Source of the DNA: Neomegalonema sp. | GTDB lineage: Bacteria; Pseudomonadota; Alphaproteobacteria; Rhodobacterales; Rhodobacteraceae | NCBI GenBank assembly: GCA_022760355.1 | Contig: JALEGB010000072.1 | Location: forward strand, 1 to 53,461 | Length of the DNA stretch: 53,461 nt | Direction: 5' to 3' | Part shown: in pieces, positions 44,602-51,460 of the stretch | How positions within the stretch are numbered: position 1 is the first letter of the stretch | Layout: each line of letters begins with the position of its first letter | The notes under the pieces: model-generated | The model's input: only the letters and a program-made list of their open reading frames with translations | Told to the model about the DNA's origin: nothing | The model's database searches: none | Position numbers and translations under genes: made by a program

Positions 44602-44616
44602 GGCGCGGCTTCGCGA

Positions 44617-45240
44617 TCAGCTTAGTCGATCAGCTTGGCAGCCCACCGGTTTGCGGTCGACCTTAAAGATCTCCAGCACCAAGCCGCCGGTGCTTTCCGC
44701 ATAGAGCTTGCCGCCCCGGCGGTACATGAACCAGCAATGCGGGCCGTCCGCGCCGTAAGTGAAGCAATATTGCCGTTCGGCGGTGTGGGTCCAAACCCCG
44801 TCCTGGCACGTCTCGCCGCGCAGCGTCCACACTGATCGATCGCCTGGCAAGAACTGCTCGGAGCCGTAATAGACGCCGGACTGCTCGCGCAGGTGAGCGG
44901 TTTTGCCTTCGAATAAGCGGCGGAACTCCTCGGCGCCGATCAGTTGGCGGGCCCCGGCGTCCGCGTCGGACGGCTTGTCCGTGGGCGGCGTCTCCGTGCC
45001 GCGATCGGTGGCGGGCGCTTCAGTCTTGGCGTCGGGCGTGGCCGGCGCCGGCGTCTTCGGCGCCGCGGGGGCAGGGCGCGCCGGCTCCAGCTTCGCGCCG
45101 CCCTCGGGGCTTGGCTTCTCAGCTTGAACCTGGATCACCGCGCCATCGACAGGGGGCTGGGCGGACGCCGGCGCGCTCAAGGCCCAAATTGCTGCGCCGA
45201 CCAACAGTGCGGCGCATCGGTGTGAAGACAGTTTAACCAT
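44617..45240 (-). CDS. Secreted Cys-rich domain protein, paralogue 3 of 3 (DUF995-like)
   Basis: 207 residues. Signal peptide about 1-27 (LLVGAAIWALSAPASAQ), then a Pro/Ala/Thr-rich linker (about 28-95), then a globular domain (about 100-200): GAEEFRRLFEGKTAH, DRSVWTLRGETCQDGVW, YCFTYGADGPHCWFMYR and PVGCQ. The four to five Cys suggest disulfides. The same domain occurs in the two genes upstream, and the three overlap end to end as one operon. The pattern recalls DUF995-like proteins; I name no function. Its ATG overlaps the previous stop by 8 nt. Confidence 0.8.
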   Translation of the reverse strand: MVKLSSHRCAALLVGAAIWALSAPASAQPPVDGAVIQVQAEKPSPEGGAKLEPARPAPAAPKTPAPATPDAKTEAPATDRGTETPPTDKPSDADAGARQLIGAEEFRRLFEGKTAHLREQSGVYYGSEQFLPGDRSVWTLRGETCQDGVWTHTAERQYCFTYGADGPHCWFMYRRGGKLYAESTGGLVLEIFKVDRKPVGCQADRLS

Positions 45241-45832
45241 GATGGCGACCTTTGACAGGCGGCGAGAAGCGCGGCAGTTGGCTGACGGCCTCGGGCGCGC
45301 AGGAAATGGGGCGGTTGCTCTCGATCTTGACGATTTTCTGGCGCTCGCCGTCTTTGGCTAGAACCTCAATACGGTCGCCAATTCTATAAGTTAGCCAACA
45401 GGACGGCCGGTCCCGATAAAAGAAGCAGTAGTAATCGCCGCGCTTCTCCCAATGTCCGTCCAGGCAACGGCCATCAAGGTGGCGAAAGATCGCCCGTCGA
45501 CCATTTGGATCGTAATATTCCAGCCCCCATGGCGCGCCGTTTGCCAGGTGAAACGTCACGGTTTTCCCGATGAACAGCTTGCGAAACTCATCGAGGCCGA
45601 TCAGTCGCGCGCCGGCCGGCGGCTTCGCTCCTGTTGACGGCGCTGGCGTCGGAGCCGGCGCGGGGGCGGGCTCCTCCGCTCGTGGGCGGGGCTCTGGCGT
45701 CGGCGGGGTTGCTCTATCTGCTGGTCCCAGCTTCGGGTCGGCGATTGGCGGAACGGTTTGCGCAGTCGCCATTGGCGCGCAGAGCAGCGTCGCCACGATC
45801 AGGGCGCTGTTCAGCTTCGTCCGCCAGCTCAT
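45233..45832 (-). CDS. Secreted Cys-rich domain protein, paralogue 2 of 3 (DUF995-like)
   Basis: 199 residues from ATG 45832, which overlaps the stop of the upstream paralogue (ATGA). Signal peptide about 1-25 (LIVATLLCAPMATAQ), Pro/Ala-rich linker (about 30-80), and the shared domain: GLDEFRKLFIGKTVTF, RAIFRHLDGRCLDGHWEKRG, YYCFFYRDRPSCWLTYRIGD, IVKIESNRPISC. Four Cys fall at the same places as in its neighbours. The shared start (L/G..F/W+..F.GKT) and end (VKI....P.SC) frame a domain of about 95 residues. Function unknown. Confidence 0.82.
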   Translation of the reverse strand: MSWRTKLNSALIVATLLCAPMATAQTVPPIADPKLGPADRATPPTPEPRPRAEEPAPAPAPTPAPSTGAKPPAGARLIGLDEFRKLFIGKTVTFHLANGAPWGLEYYDPNGRRAIFRHLDGRCLDGHWEKRGDYYCFFYRDRPSCWLTYRIGDRIEVLAKDGERQKIVKIESNRPISCAPEAVSQLPRFSPPVKGRHHG

Positions 45833-46395
45833 TTCAGCGCCCCTGCTGCGGCAAGCGCTGCGCGAAGGCGGGTCGTCGGCGTATCGCGCCGTGTGATCTG
45901 GTCGCCAGCGCAGGATAGTTTCTCCTCCGTGATTTTGACGACTTCCTGCTCTTCGCCATCGGTTACGGAGCGCGCAAACACCTTGTCGCCGCGTTTGACA
46001 TGATAGAAGCAATAGCGCTTGTCATAATCGAAGCAAAAGACGTCGCCCTTCATTTCCCAGGTGCCGTTAAAGCATTTCCCGTCCTTCAGCTCGAAGACCA
46101 CCCGGTTTGTGCCGGCCTGGAAATACTCTTTGCCGACAAGACCGCCGCGCAGTGCGTAATGCAGGGTCTTGCCGCCTGCATAGGCGCGCCAACTTTTTTC
46201 ATCAAAGCCGGTTTCGTCACGGGCGGCCGGAGCGCGTGACGACCTCTTGCTGTCCGTCGACCGTTCCGAAGGTTCGATGAGTTCAGGCTCGCCGCCGGGA
46301 ACGGGCCGTTCCTCGCCATTCGATTGCGCGGCGGCGGGCGTCGCCAGGAACGCTGCGAGCAGCAGCGCGGTCGAGTTGCTCAGAACATTCCGCAT
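45829..46395 (-). CDS. Secreted Cys-rich domain protein, paralogue 1 of 3 (DUF995-like)
   Basis: 188 residues from ATG 46395, with AGGAG upstream. Signal peptide about 1-24 (LLLAAFLATPAAAQ), a short charged linker (about 25-65), then the shared domain: SWRAYAGGKTLHY, RVVFELKDGKCFNGTWEMKG, VFCFDYDKRYCFYHVKRGD, EVVKITEEKLSC. It is the first gene of a three-gene operon of paralogues. Its linker is more acidic and less Pro-rich than those of the other two. The 200 nt up to the divergent formate dehydrogenase subunit gene hold both promoters. Confidence 0.82.
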   Translation of the reverse strand: MRNVLSNSTALLLAAFLATPAAAQSNGEERPVPGGEPELIEPSERSTDSKRSSRAPAARDETGFDEKSWRAYAGGKTLHYALRGGLVGKEYFQAGTNRVVFELKDGKCFNGTWEMKGDVFCFDYDKRYCFYHVKRGDKVFARSVTDGEEQEVVKITEEKLSCAGDQITRRDTPTTRLRAALAAAGALK

Positions 46396-46595
46396 CGGAC
46401 TCTCCTTTCGACAGGCGCACGCCTCCGGCAGCGCAGCCCCTGGAGCATAAACATGCTTTGGTACGGCGGATAAGGGGCTGATATGGACCAAATGTGGCGC
46501 CGCTGCGCCTGTTTTGCTGGTCTTTTCGCTGCGGCTTGGCCCAATAACGCAAATCATAAGCGCGGAACGCGCCATGTACGAACAGGGAGTCAGTC

Positions 46596-48305
46596 GTGAG
46601 CGATCAAAAAATGGCGACAGAGCAGCGCTCCAGCTGGAAGCAGCAGACAGGCGTTGGCCGTCGCGGTCCGCGCGGACGGCGGCTGGACGAAGGCGCCGCC
46701 GCCGAGATCGCTGATCTGCTGGGCGAACGGCCCCGCCGCCGGGACTTGTTGATCGAACATCTGCATTTGGTGCAGGACGCGTATGGCCGCCTGTCCGCAG
46801 CGCATATCAAAGCGCTGGCGGATGAGATGCGCCTTTCTGAAGCTGAGATATACGAAGTCGCGACCTTCTACGCGCATTTTGATGTGGTCAGAGAAGGGGA
46901 GGCGCCGCCGCCGCCGCGTACGATCCGGGTCTGCGACAGCCTTTCCTGTGCGCTTGCGGGGGCGGATGAGCTCTATAGCCGCCTTTCCGCGGTGTATCAG
47001 GGATCGGAAGAGGTGCGGGTGGTGCGCGCCCCGTGCATGGGGCGGTGCGATGTGGCGCCGGTCGCGGAGGTCGGCCACTTCCATGCGGATCGGGCGACAC
47101 TGGAGCGCGTGCGCGACGCCGTCGACGCGAAGCGTGTTCAGCCTGTGGCGCCGGACTACCAAACCTTCGTCGCTTACCGGGAGGAGGGCGGCTACAACAC
47201 GCTCAAGCACCTTCGCGAGGGCGGGCGCTCGGCGGAAAGCCTGATGGAGACGCTGCTCGAGTCCGGCCTGCGGGGCATGGGCGGCGCGGGCTTTCCAGCG
47301 GGCAAAAAATGGTCGTTCGTCCGCGGCGCGCCTGGGCCGCGCTTCGTCGCTGTGAACGCCGATGAGGGCGAGCCGGGCACGTTCAAGGACCGATATTATC
47401 TTGAGCGCGATCCGCATATCGTTCTCGAGGGGATGCTGATCGCCGCCTGGGCGGTTGAGGCCGAGCGTTGCTACTTCTATCTGCGCGACGAATATCCGGC
47501 GATCTATAAGATCCTTCGGGCCGAGATTGCGGCGCTGGAGGCGGCGCAAATTGTCGAGCCTGGCTATATTGAGCTGCGGCGAGGGGCGGGCGCCTATATC
47601 TGCGGCGAAGAAAGCGCGATGATCGAATCGATCGAAGGCAAACGCGGTTTGCCGCGACACCGGCCGCCCTATGTCGCAACCGCGGGGATCTTCGATCGGC
47701 CAACATTGGTGCACAATGTCGAGACGCTCTATTGGATCACGTTGATCGCAAAGGGCGGCGCGGAAATTTTCAACGCGCACTGGGCGAATGGCAGGGTTGG
47801 GCTGAGGAGCTACTCCGTCTCCGGCCGCGTGCGGGAAGCAGGGGTAAAGCTTGCGCCGGCCGGCGTCACGATACGGCAGCTGATCGACGATTACTGCGGC
47901 GGCATGGCTGATGGTCATGAGTTCAAGGCGTACCTGCCGGGCGGCGCGTCTGGCGGCATCCTTCCCGCGTCGCTTGGGGACATTCCTTTGGACTTTGACA
48001 CTGTCCAGCCCCATGGCGGCTTCATTGGCTCCGCAGCGATAATCGTGCTCTCGGATCAGGATGACATGCGCGAAGTTGGGCTGAATCTGATGCGGTTCTT
48101 CGCTGACGAAAGCTGCGGTCAATGCACCCCTTGCCGCGTCGGCTGCTCGAAAGCCGCGCAGCTGATGGCGGCGACGGAATGGGACGCGCCGTTGCTCGAG
48201 GAATTGGGACGCACAATGGAGGACGCCTCGATCTGCGGGCTGGGTCAAGCAGCGCCAAACGTGTTTCGCGCAGTGCTGAAACACTGGCCGGATGAGACGC
48301 GGTAG
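46596..48305 (+). CDS. NuoE-NuoF fusion, NAD-dependent formate dehydrogenase beta-subunit type
   Basis: 569 residues from GTG 46596 with GGGAG upstream. Residues about 25-175 are NuoE/HoxE-like, with a [2Fe-2S] set CDSLSC...APCMGRC. Residues about 190-560 are NuoF-like: GLRGMGGAGFPAGKKW (NADH site), NADEGEPGTFKDR (FMN site), GAGAYICGEESAM, and SCGQCTPCRVGC with a later Cys in SICGLG for a [4Fe-4S] cluster. This fused layout and length match beta subunits of soluble, NAD-linked tungsten/molybdenum formate dehydrogenases (for example Methylobacterium FDH1). No catalytic alpha subunit lies in the window, so it works with a partner encoded elsewhere or in another complex. A PaiB-like gene follows after 9 nt. 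Confidence 0.85.
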   Translation: MSDQKMATEQRSSWKQQTGVGRRGPRGRRLDEGAAAEIADLLGERPRRRDLLIEHLHLVQDAYGRLSAAHIKALADEMRLSEAEIYEVATFYAHFDVVREGEAPPPPRTIRVCDSLSCALAGADELYSRLSAVYQGSEEVRVVRAPCMGRCDVAPVAEVGHFHADRATLERVRDAVDAKRVQPVAPDYQTFVAYREEGGYNTLKHLREGGRSAESLMETLLESGLRGMGGAGFPAGKKWSFVRGAPGPRFVAVNADEGEPGTFKDRYYLERDPHIVLEGMLIAAWAVEAERCYFYLRDEYPAIYKILRAEIAALEAAQIVEPGYIELRRGAGAYICGEESAMIESIEGKRGLPRHRPPYVATAGIFDRPTLVHNVETLYWITLIAKGGAEIFNAHWANGRVGLRSYSVSGRVREAGVKLAPAGVTIRQLIDDYCGGMADGHEFKAYLPGGASGGILPASLGDIPLDFDTVQPHGGFIGSAAIIVLSDQDDMREVGLNLMRFFADESCGQCTPCRVGCSKAAQLMAATEWDAPLLEELGRTMEDASICGLGQAAPNVFRAVLKHWPDETR

Positions 48306-48314
48306 ACGGCGGAT

Positions 48315-48959
48315 ATGCATCCCAACCCTGCGTTTCGGCGGGCGAGCCGCGCTGACGCCCTTATTCTGGCGCGGACCCGCGGCTTTGGCCTGCTGACGAT
48401 CAACGGCGCGGATGGGCCGCTGGCGGCGCATGTTCCCTTCGTTTTGAATGAAGCGGGCGATTGCGCCGAATTTCATCTTGTCCGCTCCAATCCGATCGCG
48501 GTTCAGATGCGGGAGGGGGAGACCAGCGCGCTGATCGCGGTCAGCGGCGCGGACGCTTATATCTCGCCAGATTGGTACGGGTTGGGGCCGGATCAGGTTC
48601 CGACCTGGAACTATGTGGCGGCGCATCTGCGGGGGACGGCGCGGCTACGCCCTCACGATGCGCTGCGCCCGCATCTCGCCCGGCTTTCGGCGCATTTCGA
48701 GCAGCGGCTGGCTCCAAAGCCGCCCTGGACGCTCGACAAAATGTCCGAGGGCGCAGTCGAGAAGATGGGCCGCGCGATCGTGCCTGGCGAGCTGCGGATC
48801 GAGCGGATGGAGAGCACATTGAAGGTCGGTCAGAACAAACCGCCGCAGGCGCGTCTCGGCGCAGCCGAGGGGGTTGCGAGCGCGCAGGTTGGATCGGAGA
48901 GCGCCGCCGCCATCGCTGCGCTGATGCGGCGTTCGCTGGAAGACGACGCCGATGGATAG
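48315..48959 (+). CDS. FMN-binding negative transcriptional regulator family protein, PaiB-like
   Basis: 214 residues. Family features are MHPNPAFR at the start, LILARTRGFGLLTI, a central SPDWYG near residue 80 and VPTWNYVAAHLRG near 95, and a second half with KMSEGAVEKMGRAIVPGELRIER and KVGQNK. These match the PaiB/YfdR-like split-barrel flavin-binding family; Bacillus PaiB was described as a repressor, but most members have no tested role. It follows the formate dehydrogenase subunit gene closely and overlaps the next GNAT gene by 8 nt. PaiA/PaiB pairing (GNAT with PaiB) makes the neighbour meaningful. Confidence 0.85.
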   Translation: MHPNPAFRRASRADALILARTRGFGLLTINGADGPLAAHVPFVLNEAGDCAEFHLVRSNPIAVQMREGETSALIAVSGADAYISPDWYGLGPDQVPTWNYVAAHLRGTARLRPHDALRPHLARLSAHFEQRLAPKPPWTLDKMSEGAVEKMGRAIVPGELRIERMESTLKVGQNKPPQARLGAAEGVASAQVGSESAAAIAALMRRSLEDDADG

Positions 48960-49434
48960 TCTGCCCTGGTTCCATATCGAGCGGGCGACGCGGGAGGCGC
49001 TCGGCGCATTGGCGGATATGACAATCGCAAACATCGCCGAGGAGCAGGCGAACTGGTCGACGGGCGAGAGACCACCCGAACAGGGCCCCGCGAGGCGGGC
49101 GATCGAAACGGCGCTGTTCGGCCCTGAGCCCGCCGCGCGCGCCTTCGTCGCGATCGCGGAGGGGACGCCGATCGGCATGGCCTATGTCTCGGAACTGTTC
49201 CCCGGCCGCGATCTACGGCGCGGCTGGTTTCTCAAGCTGCTCTATGTCTCCGCGCCGCGCCGCGGCAAAGGCGTTGGAAGCGCGCTGATCCGTCATGTGC
49301 GCCACGCCGCCGAAGAGGCCGGCGCCGAGCGGCTGGAGCTGCATACGCATCCGGACAATGAAGGCGCGCGTCGGCTCTATCAGCGGCTCGGCATGAATGC
49401 GCCGCCTCGGATTGTGTATCGCTATGATCTGTGA
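48952..49434 (+). CDS. GNAT-family N-acetyltransferase
   Basis: 160 residues. Motif A, with the acetyl-CoA binding R-x-x-G-x-G, is LLYVSAPRRGKGVGSALIRHVR near residue 95, cited as APRRGKGVGS. The C-terminal half has ELHTHPDNEGARRLYQRLGM, the usual motif B. It overlaps the PaiB-like gene by 8 nt, which recalls the paiA-paiB pair of Bacillus, where PaiA is a polyamine acetyltransferase. Substrate unknown. Confidence 0.85.
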   Translation: MDSLPWFHIERATREALGALADMTIANIAEEQANWSTGERPPEQGPARRAIETALFGPEPAARAFVAIAEGTPIGMAYVSELFPGRDLRRGWFLKLLYVSAPRRGKGVGSALIRHVRHAAEEAGAERLELHTHPDNEGARRLYQRLGMNAPPRIVYRYDL

Positions 49435-49442
49435 GGGGACGG

Positions 49443-49967
49443 ATGGTTGACGCTGCGCAGGAGATCTCGATCCGCGACGCCGTCGAGAAGGATCGCGCCG
49501 CGCTGATCGCGCTGACGATCGAGCTGCAGGCCTTCGAATGCGCCCTGGAGCCGAACCGAAGCCCCCCTTCGGAGATGGCGGCGCCGTACCTGCAGGAAAT
49601 TTGGGAATGGGCGAACGCGCGGGATGGCGCGTTGTTGGTGGCGGAAGCGAAGGGGCGCGGCGTCGTCGGCTATGCGTGCGTCGGGATGGGCGGCGCGGGG
49701 ATCGATAATCTGCCGGAATATGAGCGTGTCGGCAAATTGACCGATATTGTTGTGGCGGCCGACTGGCGCGGAAAAGGCGTCGGCGGCGCGTTGATCCGCG
49801 CGGCGGAAAAGGTGTTGTTCGACGCCGGCGCGCTGCGCATCGAGATCGCCGCACTCAGCGGGAATGCAGCGGCGCAGGCGGTCTATCAGAGCCGCGGTTA
49901 TGCGCCGAGCTACACTGTTTTCGCGCGCTATTTGGGCGGCCCGCTCGCACCGAAAGCGGAGGACTGA
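49443..49967 (+). CDS. GNAT-family N-acetyltransferase
   Basis: 174 residues from ATG 49443, 8 nt after the previous stop, with GAGGGGA upstream; a GTG at 49431 overlapping that stop is also in frame. N-terminal strand ISIRDAVEKDRAALIAL, motif A IVVAADWRGKGVGGALIRAA (Arg and Gly of the acetyl-CoA loop near residue 107) and motif B GNAAAQAVYQSRGY. It is unrelated in detail to the upstream GNAT, so not a recent duplicate. Substrate unknown. The next gene is convergent after 21 nt. Confidence 0.85.
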   Translation: MVDAAQEISIRDAVEKDRAALIALTIELQAFECALEPNRSPPSEMAAPYLQEIWEWANARDGALLVAEAKGRGVVGYACVGMGGAGIDNLPEYERVGKLTDIVVAADWRGKGVGGALIRAAEKVLFDAGALRIEIAALSGNAAAQAVYQSRGYAPSYTVFARYLGGPLAPKAED

Positions 49968-49988
49968 GCGGCCGGCGGCGGCGGGGCG

Positions 49989-50885
49989 TCACTGCGTGCT
50001 CGGCAGGATCAGCAATGTCGCGCGCTTCGGCAGCGTCGCCTTGGAGAAAAGCCGCGTTGGGCTGTCCGCATAGTCGACGGCGAACCGCGGACCGAAGCCG
50101 CTCACAAATCGCGCCAGACTTGATGAGCTGAAATAGTGCATCGGAATCACGATGCGAGCGCCGATCTGATGGGCGACCTCGCGCATTGCTTCAGCGCCAA
50201 GCATGTAGCCGCCCTCGACCGGGGCGAACATGATGTCGATGCGCCCGACTGAGCTGAGCTGCGCGCGGGTCAGCGGCGCATGTAGGTGGCCGAAATGCGC
50301 AATACACAGCTCCCCAATCTCAAAAATAAAGATCGAATTCGCATCGGGAAGGATGCTGCCCGGGCCGCGGATCACATCCGTTGTGACGTTGCGGATGCGC
50401 CCGTCACGCCGGGTGACGTCATGGCGCGCTGCGCCGCCTGAAGGGTTCCAACCGCGCAGCGCCAGCGCGATCGCGGCGGGAGGGGAGTCCGAGTAATGGC
50501 TGCGGTGGGCGCCGTTCATGGTGACGACTTCCGGCGTAAAACTCGGCGGCAGCGAGTCCGAATAGTCGGTGCCAATTTCCAGCCCGCCCGGCGTTTGGAT
50601 CAGGAAGGTGGAGTGGCCGATATAGGTGATCGCGATCTGATCGGGCGCCAGCGCGCCGTCGAAACGGGCCCGCCGCAGCAAGGGGCGCAAAGGGGTGGAC
50701 ACCGCCTCGCGCCGACATGCGGACGGGGCGGGTGTTGGCGCGGCTTTGGGCGCGGGCGCCGGCTCCGTCGTTGGCGGCGTCTGCGCCTGTGTGGGCGCCG
50801 GGGGGCCGCATAGGCAAAGCGCAGCGGCCAGAAGGGCGGCGCGGCGCCAGGCTGTCGCGGTGAGGCGTTTCGAGAAGCTGTGCAT
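49989..50885 (-). CDS. Secreted MBL-fold metallo-hydrolase with HxxHxxD metal motif
   Basis: 298 residues from ATG 50885, with AAGGAG 9 nt upstream. The signal peptide runs about 1-35 (LLAAALCLCGPPAPTQAQ), followed by a Pro/Ala-rich linker. The MBL-like core has ITYIGHSTFLIQTPGGLEIGTD near residue 90 (UlaG-like start), TMNGAHRSHYSDSP near 122 where HxHxDH would be expected, IAHFGHLHAPL near 195 and VIPMHYF near 250. I have the impression that the AHxxHY(S/T)D variant is conserved in a family of alphaproteobacterial proteins, so this is probably a family trait rather than decay. Substrate unknown. Confidence 0.78.
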   Translation of the reverse strand: MHSFSKRLTATAWRRAALLAAALCLCGPPAPTQAQTPPTTEPAPAPKAAPTPAPSACRREAVSTPLRPLLRRARFDGALAPDQIAITYIGHSTFLIQTPGGLEIGTDYSDSLPPSFTPEVVTMNGAHRSHYSDSPPAAIALALRGWNPSGGAARHDVTRRDGRIRNVTTDVIRGPGSILPDANSIFIFEIGELCIAHFGHLHAPLTRAQLSSVGRIDIMFAPVEGGYMLGAEAMREVAHQIGARIVIPMHYFSSSSLARFVSGFGPRFAVDYADSPTRLFSKATLPKRATLLILPSTQ

Positions 50886-51090
50886 GCTGCAGTCTCCTTA
50901 GTGAGCCGCGCCGCCTTTTCGGCTTCGAGCAACGCGCCCCTTCATTGGATGCAACGAATCCTAAGCGGTTCACGCTGCGCCACAAGTCGGGCGACGCAAC
51001 GGCGGCCGCGACACGTATTTTTCATCCATCAATGCAATTGTGTGCTGGACGTGAGCGCAGGACGCTGCTATCGGTCCGCCTCGCTCGTGA

Positions 51091-51165
51091 TCCGGCGTAG
51101 CTCAGTGGTAGAGCATCGGACTGTTAATCCGCTGGTCGTAGGTTCGAATCCTACCGCCGGAGCCA
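51091..51165 (+). tRNA. tRNA-Asn (anticodon GTT)
   Basis: A full cloverleaf can be drawn. The acceptor TCCGGCG (51091-51097) pairs with CGCCGGA (51155-51161), with discriminator G and encoded CCA (51163-51165). The D arm is AGCTCAGTGGTAGAGC. The anticodon stem is CGGA/TCCG with loop CTGTTAA, giving anticodon GTT. The T arm is GTAGG/CCTAC with loop TTCGAAT. There is a 205-nt gap upstream to the MBL gene, which should hold the promoters. Confidence 0.97.
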
Positions 51166-51460
51166 GCTTCTTCAGACACTTATGATGACTCAAGCCTGCG
51201 CTGACACGGCAAGGGCTGAGAATTCGTGCCATAATCGTGCCAAAACATATGCGTTGATCGAGCGTGCTTACGTTGTCGTGCGCCCCAACTCACCGGCGGC
51301 TTGCGCGGCCCGGTTCGAATGACTTCAACCATAAAGTTGTCTTTGAGCGCATCGCGGGCGCGTCCAGCTGTGCGCCGATCGATTTGGCGTCGCCATGTCC
51401 GCCTGTGTTGCCCTCTGTCCGCGTGCGTCTTATCCCTGAGCGATGAGCAGGGAGGCGGTG
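51166..51460. other. Region between tRNA-Asn and the TIR-FGE gene, no gene seen
   Basis: It holds only short open frames without ribosome binding sites. A 9-bp match to the tRNA T loop (GGTTCGAAT) occurs near 51308-51316 but is too short to call an attachment site. A promoter for the TIR-FGE gene is expected here. The tRNA 3' end is a common integration site for mobile DNA, but no integrase is visible. Confidence 0.35.

Noticed and set aside
46590-48626. Minus-strand open frame of 678 codons opposite the NuoE-NuoF fusion gene
   Set aside because: Arg/His-rich composition typical of an antisense frame in high-GC DNA; the plus-strand gene has all cofactor motifs.
51166-51330. Possible attachment site or integrase remnant behind tRNA-Asn
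   Set aside because: Only a 9-bp match (GGTTCGAAT) to the tRNA is found and no integrase-like reading frame can be supported.
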